Assembly: GCA_030527545.1 (NCBI GenBank)
Contig: JAUNAP010000002.1
Location: 124,001 to 188,000, forward strand
DNA length: 64,000 nt
DNA from: Actinomycetaceae bacterium
Lineage (GTDB): Bacteria; Actinomycetota; Actinomycetes; Actinomycetales; Actinomycetaceae
Direction: 5' to 3'
Shown: positions 1 through 8,426 of the stretch, piece by piece
Layout of the letters: every line of letters starts with the position of its first letter
Numbering within the stretch: the stretch's first letter is position 1
Notes under the pieces: generated by a model
Seen by the model: the letters and a program-made list of their open reading frames with translations, nothing else
Told to the model about the DNA's origin: nothing
Database searches by the model: none
Program-made: the position numbers and the translations under genes

Positions 1-145
1 CCGCGACGATACCCTCGTCGATCACTTTGGCGTTGAGAGCCGGCAGGCTGAGACCGATGAGCGTTTGAGCCAGCTGGAAGACGAGGATGATGGCCACCCA
101 GGCGCGATGTCGAGCCAGGTAGCCGCGGACGAGACGAAAGAGCAC
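1..145 (-). CDS. ABC exporter (permease-ATPase type), N-terminus only
   Basis: The first 48 codons of a gene that runs off the left edge. The visible protein begins with a basic stretch (RLVRGYLARHR), a hydrophobic segment (WVAIILVFQLAQTLIGL) and then SLPALNAKVIDEGIV. That matches the first transmembrane helix and following loop of MdlB/MsbA-type ABC exporters, where an LPxLxAxIIDxG stretch is common. The start is GTG at 145, with an AAAGGTG ribosome site a few bases upstream. The gene is divergent from mmsA across about 170 bases. The substrate cannot be told; drug or lipid exporters of this type often come as heterodimers. Family confidence is fair, specificity unknown. Confidence 0.65.
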   Translation of the reverse strand, partial: MLFRLVRGYLARHRAWVAIILVFQLAQTLIGLSLPALNAKVIDEGIVA

Positions 146-318
146 GTGACACCTTTACTGATCCGGTGGTGACGTAGACCCCTCCACACTACACGTGCGA
201 CTCATCGACCCGGGAGGTCTGATTGTTAGGACAAAGTCTTGCGCGGGTGGGAAAGAGGTCCTACCATTGAGGAGACGGCGCGCAGAGCGCCCCGGCAATA
301 CTCAGTGAGGAGCACACT

Positions 319-1818
319 ATGACGTACACGGTCAAGCCGTGGATTAATGGAGCTTTCGTTGACGGCCAAGGCGGCACGGTCGACATCGACAACCCGGCGA
401 CCGGCAAGGTCGAGGGCGTCCTCGAACTCGTCAGCCCCGAGCAGGCGAAGGAAGCCATCGAGATCGCCGCGCGCGCTCAAAAGGAATGGGCGGCAACGTC
501 GATCCCGCGGCGCCAAAACGTCTTCTACGCCTTCCGTCAGCTAGTCCTCGACAACATCGACGAGATCGCCCAAGCGAGCGTGCGCGAGCACGGCAAGACC
601 CTCTCGGACGCGCGTGGCGAGATCAAGCGTGGTCTCGAAACCGTCGAGTACGCCTGCGGCATCGGGGCCAACACGAAGGGCCAGTTCTCCCGCAACGTCG
701 GTTCGGCCGTCGACCTCATGGTCGTGCGCCAGCCCCTCGGTGTCGTCGCGGGCATTGTGCCCTTCAACTTCCCCGCCATGGTTCCCATGTGGATGTTCCC
801 GCTCGCCCTCGCCACGGGCAACGCGATCGTCGTCAAGCCGGCGAACGCCGTCCCTTCGGCCGTGACCCTCATGGGCAAGCTGCTCAAGGAAGCCGGTCTG
901 CCCGATGGGCTCTTCGCAGTGCTGCCCGGCGACAACGAAATCACGAACGTCATGATCGACGCCGAGGAGGTCAAGGCGGTCTCCTTCGTCGGTTCGACCC
1001 GAGTGGCCAAGATCGTCCAAAAGCGTGCGATCGAAGCGGGTAAGCGGGTCCAAGCCCTCGGTGGTGCCAACAACCACGCCCTCATCATGCCCGATGCCGA
1101 TCAGGAGTTCGTCGCTAAGCAGCTCGCCGCCGCCGCCTTCGGTGCCGCGGGGGAGCGCTGCATGGCCCTGGCCGTGGCCGTCGCGGTGGGCACCGCCGGC
1201 GAAGGGCTGGCCGACGCTGTCAAGGAGCAGGCTGGACGGATCGCGAAGCCGGGCGAAGGCAACGATCCGGAGGCCGGCTACGGCCCGGTGATCTCGAAGG
1301 AAGCGAAGGACCGCATCTCGACGTGGATCGACGAGGCCGTCGAGGCCGGGGCGACGCTGGTCCTCGACGGGCGCGAGTGCGTCGTGGAAGGCTACGAGGG
1401 CGGCTACTGGCTCGGCCCGACGATCCTGGAGAACGTCCCGCACGAGTGCAAGATCTACGCCGAGGAGACCTTCGGGCCTGTTCTCGTCATCGACCGCCAA
1501 GACTCCTACGCCGACGCCGTTGCGCTCATGAACAAGCAGACCGTCGGTAACGGCACGTCGATCTTCACCAACGACGGCGGCTGGGCGCGCCAATTCGAGC
1601 TCGACATCGAGGCCGGTATGGTCGGCATCAACGTGCCCATCCCGACGCCGGTCGCCTACTACTCCTTCGGGGGCTGGAAGGACTCGCTCAACGGCGAGCA
1701 CCACATCCACGGCCCCGAGGGCGTGGAGTTCTACACGCGCGCTAAGGCGATCACGTCGCGTTGGCCCTCCGAGTCGGGTCTGTACGAGGCGACGCTGTCG
1801 TTTGAGAAGGAGGACTAG
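319..1818 (+). CDS. mmsA: CoA-acylating methylmalonate-semialdehyde dehydrogenase
   Basis: A 499-residue aldehyde dehydrogenase of the MmsA/IolA group, which oxidises methylmalonate or malonate semialdehyde to propionyl- or acetyl-CoA with NAD in valine or inositol breakdown. Seen: the cofactor-binding core (GIVPFNFPAMVPMWMFPLAL, VVKPANAVPSA), GSTRVAK, and GERCMAL with the catalytic cysteine near residue 281. The C-terminal SFGGWKDSLNGEHHIHG stretch is typical of this branch. ATG at 319 has a GTGAGGAG ribosome site. Length matches the family. It stands alone: no iol genes or valine-degradation partners lie beside it, so its pathway here is uncertain. Confidence 0.92.
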   Translation: MTYTVKPWINGAFVDGQGGTVDIDNPATGKVEGVLELVSPEQAKEAIEIAARAQKEWAATSIPRRQNVFYAFRQLVLDNIDEIAQASVREHGKTLSDARGEIKRGLETVEYACGIGANTKGQFSRNVGSAVDLMVVRQPLGVVAGIVPFNFPAMVPMWMFPLALATGNAIVVKPANAVPSAVTLMGKLLKEAGLPDGLFAVLPGDNEITNVMIDAEEVKAVSFVGSTRVAKIVQKRAIEAGKRVQALGGANNHALIMPDADQEFVAKQLAAAAFGAAGERCMALAVAVAVGTAGEGLADAVKEQAGRIAKPGEGNDPEAGYGPVISKEAKDRISTWIDEAVEAGATLVLDGRECVVEGYEGGYWLGPTILENVPHECKIYAEETFGPVLVIDRQDSYADAVALMNKQTVGNGTSIFTNDGGWARQFELDIEAGMVGINVPIPTPVAYYSFGGWKDSLNGEHHIHGPEGVEFYTRAKAITSRWPSESGLYEATLSFEKED

Positions 1819-1833
1819 GAGCCTCACGTGAGT

Positions 1834-1874
1834 GTGCGGCGGGGGCGTTCGCGGTGCGGGCGTTCCCGCCGCAC
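1834..1874 (+). terminator. Hairpin after mmsA
   Basis: Perfect 10-base inverted repeat GTGCGGCGGG (1834-1843) and CCCGCCGCAC (1865-1874), about 16 bases after the mmsA stop. There is no U-tract, as is common for actinobacterial terminators. Confidence 0.5.
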
Positions 1875-1933
1875 GTCATTGTTGGGGTGTGTGAAAGACA
1901 AGGTGAGGGCGTAGCGTTAGGCGAGTGAGTTCT

Positions 1934-3031
1934 ATGTCCACCTGGAGAGGCCGCCTTGGTGGTGTCGCCCTCGCGTGTGTGTTGGCGGCGATCGCGTACG
2001 CCGTCAACGCCTTCATTCCGCTTCTGTCTGCACTGTTGTGCGCGATCTTGCTCGGCGTAGCCGTGCGTAACGTGGGGATCGTGCCCGCGTGGGCGGAAGA
2101 GGGGTTGAAGTTTAGCGCCAAGACGATCCTGCGGCTCGGGGTTGTTTTGCTGGGGCTTCGCCTGTCGATCCCGCAGGTCCTCGACCTGGGTGCGGGCCCA
2201 ATTGTCGTCATCGTTGTGACGGTAGCGGCCACGTTCACCCTCACGCTCGCGCTCGGCAGGCTCTTCAAGGTCGCCCACTCGACCGCTCTCTTGACGGCGA
2301 CGGGCACGGCGATCTGCGGCGCTGCTGCAGTCGCCGGCATGTCGGCGGTCGTGCGTCGGCGTGACGACTACGATCCCACGGCGAGCGACGACGACATCGA
2401 AGATGCCGCCGCGACGGCGATCGCCTCGGTAACAGTGTTCGGTACTATCGCCATGCTCGCCCTGCCGCCGCTGTGCTCGGCACTCGGTCTTGACACCCAG
2501 GGCTCGGGGGTATGGATCGGCTCGGCGATCCATGAGGTCGGTCAGGTTGTCGCCTCCGCGGGGTTTATCTCTCCCGAGGTCACCGATGTCGCTACGGTCA
2601 CCAAGCTTGGGCGTGTCGTCCTTCTCGCTCCGCTTGTTGCACTCGTCGGTTATCTCGAGGGGCGCGCCTCGACGAAACGCTATGCGGCGTCGCTGGAGAC
2701 GCGCGAGGTCGAGCAGGTGCTCGCCGGCGAGCAGGTCGATCATGATCGCGCCGCCAAAGTCCACCCCCCGATCATGCCGGCATTCGTCGCCGGCTTCCTC
2801 GCCCTGGTGGTGGTTCGCTCCCTCCTTGGGTCTCCCGCCGGACTCATGCCCGTTTTTTCTGCCGTCGACCAGGTGGCGACGATCCTGCTGACGATCGCCA
2901 TGGGTGCCATGGGAGCCGGTGTCAACGTTCGCTCCATCGTGACCGGTGGCGCGCGCGCCCTCGTCGTCGGCCTGTTCGCCTGCCTCGTCGCCGGGGTTGT
3001 CTCGCTGGTCCTCACCCTCGCCCTCGTCTAA
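1934..3031 (+). CDS. YeiH/UPF0324 family membrane protein, putative anion (sulfate) exporter
   Basis: About 365 residues, almost wholly hydrophobic, with roughly ten membrane segments. Family marks are the early VLLGLRLS stretch, GTAICGAAAVAG and the middle segment IHEVGQVVASAGF. Members of this family (YeiH/YidG-like, PSE family) are annotated as putative sulfate exporters, but function is little tested. Start: ATG 1934 has AGGCGAGTGAG in front of it; an in-frame GTG at 1925 is possible but too close to that site. The stop is followed two bases later by gluQ, so the two are likely cotranscribed, though no functional link is obvious. Confidence 0.85.
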   Translation: MSTWRGRLGGVALACVLAAIAYAVNAFIPLLSALLCAILLGVAVRNVGIVPAWAEEGLKFSAKTILRLGVVLLGLRLSIPQVLDLGAGPIVVIVVTVAATFTLTLALGRLFKVAHSTALLTATGTAICGAAAVAGMSAVVRRRDDYDPTASDDDIEDAAATAIASVTVFGTIAMLALPPLCSALGLDTQGSGVWIGSAIHEVGQVVASAGFISPEVTDVATVTKLGRVVLLAPLVALVGYLEGRASTKRYAASLETREVEQVLAGEQVDHDRAAKVHPPIMPAFVAGFLALVVVRSLLGSPAGLMPVFSAVDQVATILLTIAMGAMGAGVNVRSIVTGGARALVVGLFACLVAGVVSLVLTLALV

Positions 3032-3033
3032 TC

Positions 3034-3960
3034 ATGTCCGGTTGTGGCCGTTACGCCCCCACTCCTTCGGGCGATCTCCATATCGGCAACCTGAGGACTG
3101 CCGTGTTGGCGTGGGCGTTTGCGCGCGCGGGTGGATCGCGCTTTCACCTACGCATGGAGGACACGGAGCGCGTCGTGCCGGGGGTGGCCGAACGCCAGCT
3201 GAGAGATCTCGCCTCGTTGGGGATCGACTGGGACGGGCCCGTGGTCTCTCAGCGCACGCGCGCCGACGCGCATGCTCGAGCGCTAGAGACGCTCGTGGGG
3301 GAGGGGCTGGCCTACGAGTGTTACTGCACCCGTAAGGACATCCGTGAGGCCGCATCGGCGCCGCACGCGCAGCCGGGCCGCTACCCTGGCACGTGCCGCG
3401 ATCTCACGCGCGCCGACCGTGAGCGGGGGAGGGCGAAGCTGGCTCGCGTCGGTCGTCAACCTGCCTTGCGGCTGCGCGCCGATGGGGTGCGCTGGCGTAT
3501 TCGCGACGAGATCGTTGGCGAGGTCGGCGGCGTCGTTGACGACGTCGTGCTTCGACGTGGCGACGGCGTCGTGGCCTACAACTTGGCGGTGGTCCTCGAC
3601 GACGCGTGGGCGGGCGTGACGGAGGTGTGTCGTGGGGACGATCTCGTGTCCTCGGCGCTGTCGCAGGATTATCTGGCGGATCTGCTGGGCCTCGCCCCGC
3701 GGGTTCGCTATCTGCACGTCCCGCTTGTCGTCAATGAGGAGGGACGCCGCCTCGCCAAGCGTGATGGCGCCGTCACGCTGGATGATCTCGCCCGCTGTGG
3801 GTGGGGAGTCGCGGAGGTCATGGGTGCGATCGGGCGTTCCATCGGCCTGGAGGGGGTGCGTCACGCCGAGGACGTGCGCGACGCGATCACCCCCGAGCTC
3901 ATCCGCCGCCACTGTGCCCCCTGGGTGTTTGTGCCGCCTGTCGCCGCGAGTGGCGACTGA
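3034..3960 (+). CDS. gluQ: Glutamyl-Q tRNA(Asp) synthetase
   Basis: A 308-residue truncated class I glutamyl-tRNA synthetase paralogue, which attaches glutamate to the queuosine base of tRNA-Asp. Seen: the HIGH-like motif PSGDLHIGNLRTA near the N-terminus, RMEDTERVVPG, the cysteine set YECYCTRKDI...GTC of the GluQ zinc site, and the KMSKS-like loop LAKRDGAVTL near residue 235. It lacks the anticodon-binding domain of full GluRS, as expected for the family. ATG at 3034 follows the previous stop by two bases. Confidence 0.92.
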   Translation: MSGCGRYAPTPSGDLHIGNLRTAVLAWAFARAGGSRFHLRMEDTERVVPGVAERQLRDLASLGIDWDGPVVSQRTRADAHARALETLVGEGLAYECYCTRKDIREAASAPHAQPGRYPGTCRDLTRADRERGRAKLARVGRQPALRLRADGVRWRIRDEIVGEVGGVVDDVVLRRGDGVVAYNLAVVLDDAWAGVTEVCRGDDLVSSALSQDYLADLLGLAPRVRYLHVPLVVNEEGRRLAKRDGAVTLDDLARCGWGVAEVMGAIGRSIGLEGVRHAEDVRDAITPELIRRHCAPWVFVPPVAASGD

Positions 3961-3974
3961 TACACCCAATCAAT

Positions 3975-4022
3975 ATGACACCGTGTCAGGAAAGATCTAG
4001 CCTTTTAAGTGACACATCGTCA
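3975..4022 (+). promoter_or_regulatory. Promoter with paired operator-like palindromes for the MFS gene
   Basis: Perfect palindrome TGACACCGTGTCA at 3976-3988 and a second, imperfect copy TGACACATCGTCA at 4010-4022. A plausible promoter, ATGACA (3975-3980) and TAGCCT (3998-4003) with a 17-base spacer, has its -35 box inside the first palindrome; the second covers the likely start of transcription. This layout fits repression by a TetR-type dimer. No TetR gene is adjacent. Confidence 0.6.
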
Positions 4023-4035
4023 GAAAGAAGGTGCT

Positions 4036-5604
4036 ATGTCTACGTCCTCTCCGCGCCGCGCCCTTCCCGCCCTCGCCGTCGGTATGGGACTCATCGTCCT
4101 TGACGGCACGATCGTCGCCGTCGCTTTGCCGACGATCATCGCCGATCTCGGGCTCGGAGTCGCCCAGGCAGAATGGGTGAGTTCCCTCTACTCCGTCATC
4201 TTTGCCGCCCTCCTCCTTCCGCTCGGGCGTGCCGGCGACCTGTGGGGACGCAAACGACTATTCATCTCCGGTCTTGTGCTCTTTGGCGTGGGGTCGGCGG
4301 CCTGCGCACTCGCCGGTTCGGCGCTCTCCCTCATCGCGGGGCGCGCCATCCAGGGAATTGGTGCAGCCGGTGTCCTGCCCTCCTCCCTGGCGACAACGAA
4401 CGCGCTGTTTACCGGCAAAGCTCGGGCCGGCGCTTTCGGCGTGTGGGGTGCCACCATGGCCAGTGCCGCCGCGCTTGGCCCCCTCGTGGGGGGCGTCGTC
4501 GCGTCGGTCTGGTCGTGGCCCGGAGTCTTCGCGGTGACAGTTCCGGCGGCGTTTGCGGTCGCGCTGTGGGCGGCGCTTGTCCTCCCCGCAGATCGTCCGG
4601 TCTCGGGAGGACGTCTCGACTGGGTGGGTGGGGCTCTTTCCGCGGCGGGAGCCGGCGGCCTCGTCTTTGGTCTCATCGAGGGGCCTTCGCTTGGCTGGTG
4701 GCGTCCGGCCTCGCGCGAGGCCGCCTCGATCGCGGGTGCCTCGCCGGTGCCCTTCGCTCTTGCCCTGGGCGCCCTTGGCCTGGCGGCATTTGTGTCGTGG
4801 GAGTTCTACGTTGCTCGAGCGGGACGCCTCGCCCTGCTCGACCTCACCCTGTTTTCGCTGCGCTCCTTTAGCCTCGGCAACGCAACCGCATTCATCGTTG
4901 CCGCGGGCGAGTTTGTGCTCGTTTTCGCCCTGCCCCTCTACCTCACCGGCGCACGCGGGATGGATGCTTTGGCCTGTGGTGGGATACTCGCGGCCATGGC
5001 GTTCGGGGCTCTCATATCGGGGGCGTCAGCCAGGCACGTGGCCGCCCGCATCGGCGCCCTGGGGACCGTCGTCGCGGGGCTGGCGCTCGAGGTCGTTGGC
5101 GTGTGCGGGCTGGCGTGGGCCATCCACGTCGATGCGTCCGTCTTCGCCATTGTGGGGCTCCTCATCGTCTACGGCGTCGGACTTGGGTTCGCTTCGGCCC
5201 AGCTGACTTCGACCGTGCTTGCTGAGGTCGACGAGTCGCGCTCCGGGCAGGGCTCGGCCACCCAGTCGACGGTGCGTCAGTTCGGCACGGCGCTGGGCGT
5301 GGGTGGTGCGGGCACCCTGTTGGCGACGGTGCTTGCGGCAAAGGTGGGTGCCGTGCCCCTCCTCGATGGGGGAGCCTCCCAAGCGGTTGTCGAATCGGCG
5401 GGTGCGGCCCTACCTGCAATCCTCGAGGCGCTGCGCGAGCATGGCATGGCAGCACAGGCCGAGCTTGTGCGCGCTGCCTACGTCGACACGATGAGTCTCG
5501 TGGTGGCCGCGGCGGGTGCGGCGCTCGTCGTCGCTTGGGTTTTCTCGATCGTGTTGAGGGCGGGGGGCACGCCATGCGCATCGACGGCGCATGACTCACA
5601 CTAG
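4036..5604 (+). CDS. MFS drug exporter, DHA2 (EmrB/QacA) family
   Basis: 522 residues with about 14 membrane segments, a probable proton-coupled multidrug exporter. Seen: motif LDGTIVAVALPTI in helix 1, GRAGDLWGRKRLF (MFS motif A) near residue 70, and the GRAIQGIGAAGVLPSSLA motif of DHA2 proteins. ATG at 4036 is chosen because AAAGAAGG lies just upstream; an upstream in-frame GTG at 4009 falls within the operator region and is unlikely. The promoter carries two operator-like palindromes. The last bases overlap the next gene by 14. The drug substrate cannot be told from sequence. Confidence 0.88.
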   Translation: MSTSSPRRALPALAVGMGLIVLDGTIVAVALPTIIADLGLGVAQAEWVSSLYSVIFAALLLPLGRAGDLWGRKRLFISGLVLFGVGSAACALAGSALSLIAGRAIQGIGAAGVLPSSLATTNALFTGKARAGAFGVWGATMASAAALGPLVGGVVASVWSWPGVFAVTVPAAFAVALWAALVLPADRPVSGGRLDWVGGALSAAGAGGLVFGLIEGPSLGWWRPASREAASIAGASPVPFALALGALGLAAFVSWEFYVARAGRLALLDLTLFSLRSFSLGNATAFIVAAGEFVLVFALPLYLTGARGMDALACGGILAAMAFGALISGASARHVAARIGALGTVVAGLALEVVGVCGLAWAIHVDASVFAIVGLLIVYGVGLGFASAQLTSTVLAEVDESRSGQGSATQSTVRQFGTALGVGGAGTLLATVLAAKVGAVPLLDGGASQAVVESAGAALPAILEALREHGMAAQAELVRAAYVDTMSLVVAAAGAALVVAWVFSIVLRAGGTPCASTAHDSH

Positions 5605-6481
5605 AAGCATGGCAGTGCTGCATCACGGTGACGTTATAGAAAAGACGGGCGGGCGCAGGCCTCACCAGATCGACCTCGAGGCACTCGGGCTCGCCTGGCT
5701 GGCCGAGGCCCAACAATGGGGTGGAGCCCACGTCGTGCCGGTGCTAGAAACCTCCCCTGGACGCCTGGTCGAGGCGAAGATCGAACAGACACGGGTCAGC
5801 GCGGAGGCAGCCCGAGCATTCGGCCGAGCACTTGCTCTCACGCACGCCGCCGGTGCGACGCACCTGGGTGCCGCCCCCGACGGTTGGGAGGGCGATGGAT
5901 GGATGGGCAACGCCTACCTCATCTATCCGCGCCCCGATGAGACGAACCGGTCGTGGGGGCGTTTCTTCGGTCGCGACCGGATTCTGCCGAACCTGGGACC
6001 GGCCCGCGACAACGGCTCGATCGATGCCGCCGGTGCGCGCGTCATCGAGCGGCTGTGTGCGAGGCTTGATCAGGGCGATTTCGATCATGACGAGCCCGTC
6101 CTCGTGGAGGCGCCGGCCGCTCGCATCCACGGCGACCTGTGGTGTGGCAACGTCTTGTGGTCCCCGCGCGAGAGCCTGGGGTGGGCGTCACCAGCGGCGG
6201 GCAGGGGCAAGCCGGCAATGGAGCTGCCCGATGTCGTCGGTGTCCTCATCGACCCGGCGGCCCAGGGCGGTCACGCCGAAACGGACCTGGCTAGCCTGGA
6301 GATCTTCGGCCAGCCCTACCTGGAGGAGATCTACGCCGGCTACAACGAGGTGTCTCCACTAGCCGAGGGCTGGCGTGAGCGACGCAGGCTCCATCAGGTC
6401 CACATGCTCATCGTCCATGCGAATCTCTTTGGCGGTTCCTACGGAGCCGAGACGGTGGCCGCCGCCCGCCACTACGCCTGA
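5591..6481 (+). CDS. Fructosamine kinase family protein
   Basis: 296 residues of the FN3K/YniA family, which phosphorylates sugar-amine (Amadori) adducts so that they fall apart, a form of protein deglycation. Seen: the nucleotide-binding start, KIEQTRVSAEAARAFGRALALTH, and the catalytic loop IHGDLWCGNVLW, with the downstream metal-binding LIDPAAQGGHAETDLA. These match the aminoglycoside-phosphotransferase fold. The ATG at 5591 overlaps the MFS gene; an alternative ATG at 5609 would remove six residues and the overlap. The true small-molecule substrate in bacteria is often unknown. Confidence 0.88.
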   Translation: MTHTRSMAVLHHGDVIEKTGGRRPHQIDLEALGLAWLAEAQQWGGAHVVPVLETSPGRLVEAKIEQTRVSAEAARAFGRALALTHAAGATHLGAAPDGWEGDGWMGNAYLIYPRPDETNRSWGRFFGRDRILPNLGPARDNGSIDAAGARVIERLCARLDQGDFDHDEPVLVEAPAARIHGDLWCGNVLWSPRESLGWASPAAGRGKPAMELPDVVGVLIDPAAQGGHAETDLASLEIFGQPYLEEIYAGYNEVSPLAEGWRERRRLHQVHMLIVHANLFGGSYGAETVAAARHYA

Positions 6482-6578
6482 AAATCGGTTCGGCGCCAGA
6501 ATGTGGTGCACAAGACAGGTCCTCGATTTGGATAGCGATGCCCTAGCGCGCTACAGTTCTTCATGTCGAAACGACCTA

Positions 6579-6651
6579 GCGCTCGTAGCTCAATGGATAG
6601 AGCATCTGACTACGGATCAGAAGGTTGGGGGTTCGAGTCCCTTCGAGCGCG
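6579..6651 (+). tRNA. tRNA-Arg (anticodon ACG)
   Basis: A 73-base cloverleaf. Acceptor arms GCGCTCG (6579-6585) and CGAGCGC (6644-6650) pair perfectly, with discriminator G at 6651. The anticodon stem TCTGA/TCAGA encloses loop CTACGGA with anticodon ACG, and GGTTCGAGTCC is the T-loop. CCA is not encoded. The A34 of ACG is the usual target of the TadA deaminase, which is also encoded in this window. Confidence 0.97.
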
Positions 6652-6654
6652 CTA

Positions 6655-6694
6655 ACCCCGGTGTCGCTGCGATCCAGCGGAACCGGGGGTTTTT
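6655..6694 (+). terminator. Rho-independent terminator after tRNA-Arg
   Basis: ACCCCGGT (6655-6662) pairs with ACCGGGGGT (6682-6690), and a run of five T follows directly. Confidence 0.85.
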
Positions 6695-6742
6695 CCATAG
6701 GCACGATCGCTCCGTCGATCGATCAGGGAGTAGTCTGATGTA

Positions 6743-8278
6743 ATGCCCGACCACACGACTACCCTCAACGTGTCCGGAATCGACCGCGAATACTCGCGAA
6801 AGAAAATCCTCCTCGCCCTCATGCTGCCGCTCGCGATGTCGCTGATTGCGGTGTCAATGGTCAACGTGGCTTTGCCCTCAATCGAGAAGGGTCTGGGCGC
6901 CTCCTCCTCCGACGTTCAGTGGGTGTTGTCTGGGTTTGCGCTCATGCTGGGAATGGTGCTCGTACCTGCCGGGCGTCTCGGGGACGTCATGGGTCGGTCG
7001 ATGTTTCTCGTCCTTGGGATCATCGTGTTCAACGCCGCCGCGCTGGCGTGCGGGATGGCGAGCGACCCGACGTCGCTCAACACCTTTCGGCTCGTTCAAG
7101 GGCTTGGTGCCGGCATGATCGGTCCGCAGGCGGTCGGGATTATTCAGCAGTACTTCCAAGGTCCCCAGCGCACCCGTGCATTCGCGATTTTCGGGATGAC
7201 TATCTCGGTGGCAGTCGCCATCGGTCCTTTGCTGTGCGGGGGAATCATCGAGGTTCTCGGCGGCGAGGTGGGCTGGCGGGCTGCTTTCCTCGTCAACGTC
7301 CCGATTGGGATTCTCGCGGTCATTGCGGCTGCGTTGTGGCTGCCGTGGGGAAGGGAACGGCAGTTTTTCGCCGTGCTCACGCGGCACCGTATCAACACGG
7401 GCGAGCTCGACCCGAAGCTGCACGACAAGCCCGAGGTTCCCGACGTTCCGGGAACCGCCCCGGGCTTCCACGTCGATCTCGACCCGGTCGGGATGGTGCT
7501 TTTGGCGGGCGCGGTCGTGACCATCATGCTGCCCTTTATCAATTCCGATCACCCGCTCGTCTTCCTCCTTCTCCCCGTGTCGGCCGGATTATTCCTCGCC
7601 TGGTTGCGCTGGGAGAAGGCCTACCGAGCGCGAGGGAGGGAACCGATGGTCGACCTCGCGCTCTTCGAACACTCGACCTACGTCAACGGCACCGCAGTAT
7701 CAGGAACGTTCTTCCTAGGATCAACCTCCATCTTTGTGCTGCTGGCACTCTTCGCACAGGAGGGCTTGGGGGTGAGCGCCCTCATGACCGGCCTCATCGG
7801 ATTGCCCAACGCGGTGATCTCGGGTGCATCGGCCATGCTCGTTGGCCGTTACGCCTACACCTACGCCCGAACGATCCTCATAGGCTGCCACGCCTTCATC
7901 ATCGTGGGTGTTCTCGCGATGGGAGTGACGGGTTACCTCGTCGCCCACGAGGGCGTGTCGTATTGGTGGCTGTCGCTGCCGGCGCTCATCATCGGCATCG
8001 GGCAGGGCGGCATCGGATCGTGTAACCAGACGGCGAGTCTCATGGATGTGCCCGCTGTCATGGGTGGGGCGGCCGGTGGCGTCAAGCAGACCGCCGAGCG
8101 TGTCGGCACCGCCGTCGGCAACGCGATCATCACGGCGATCTTCTACACGATCCTCGACCTGGGTGATTGGGCGACCGCCTTTATCGCAGGCATGGGAGGG
8201 GTCCTCGTCTTCATTGTGGCGTCTGCCCTCATCAACATTCACGATCGGCGTGTGAACGGTCCCGGCGTCGAGGGATAG
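6743..8278 (+). CDS. MFS transporter, DHA2 family
   Basis: 511 residues and about 14 membrane segments, a second DHA2-type exporter. Seen: VSMVNVALPSIEKGLGAS in helix 1, PAGRLGDVMGRSMFLVLG (motif A), and RLVQGLGAGMIGPQAVGIIQQYF, the DHA2 signature. A hydrophilic loop near residues 210-240 separates the halves. It is not a close copy of the MFS gene at 4036. ATG at 6743 has GGGAG about 12 bases upstream, a weak ribosome site. The gene stands alone between the tRNA terminator and the S-box leader, so no substrate is suggested. Confidence 0.86.
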   Translation: MPDHTTTLNVSGIDREYSRKKILLALMLPLAMSLIAVSMVNVALPSIEKGLGASSSDVQWVLSGFALMLGMVLVPAGRLGDVMGRSMFLVLGIIVFNAAALACGMASDPTSLNTFRLVQGLGAGMIGPQAVGIIQQYFQGPQRTRAFAIFGMTISVAVAIGPLLCGGIIEVLGGEVGWRAAFLVNVPIGILAVIAAALWLPWGRERQFFAVLTRHRINTGELDPKLHDKPEVPDVPGTAPGFHVDLDPVGMVLLAGAVVTIMLPFINSDHPLVFLLLPVSAGLFLAWLRWEKAYRARGREPMVDLALFEHSTYVNGTAVSGTFFLGSTSIFVLLALFAQEGLGVSALMTGLIGLPNAVISGASAMLVGRYAYTYARTILIGCHAFIIVGVLAMGVTGYLVAHEGVSYWWLSLPALIIGIGQGGIGSCNQTASLMDVPAVMGGAAGGVKQTAERVGTAVGNAIITAIFYTILDLGDWATAFIAGMGGVLVFIVASALINIHDRRVNGPGVEG

Positions 8279-8337
8279 ACGTCCACAACTCGGGCACGAG
8301 TCGCGGCCCACCCGCCCGCCGGGGTATAACAGGGGAG

Positions 8338-8423
8338 ATCCATCAAGAGCAACCGAGAGACCTGGCTCGACGACGTTGCAGCAACCCGACAGGCGGGTGC
8401 TAACGCCAGGACCGATGGGAGGA
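8338..8423 (+). promoter_or_regulatory. SAM-I (S-box) riboswitch of the met operon
   Basis: Core elements of the S-box appear in order: ATCAAGAG at 8342-8349, GAGAGACCTGGC, GCAGCAACCC and GGGTGCTAACGCCAG. The closing helix P1 pairs CCATC (8340-8344) with GATGG (8414-8418). The ribosome site GGGAGGA (8417-8423) of metN begins inside this 3' strand. SAM binding should therefore hide the ribosome site, pointing to control of translation; no terminator hairpin with a T-run follows. Confidence 0.9.
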
Positions 8424-8426
8424 CAC

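Noticed and set aside
541..1827. Long open frame on the minus strand opposite mmsA
   Set aside because: It mirrors the mmsA coding frame; high GC3 in the real gene keeps the opposite frame open. The protein has no recognisable domain and is full of His, Arg and Asp.
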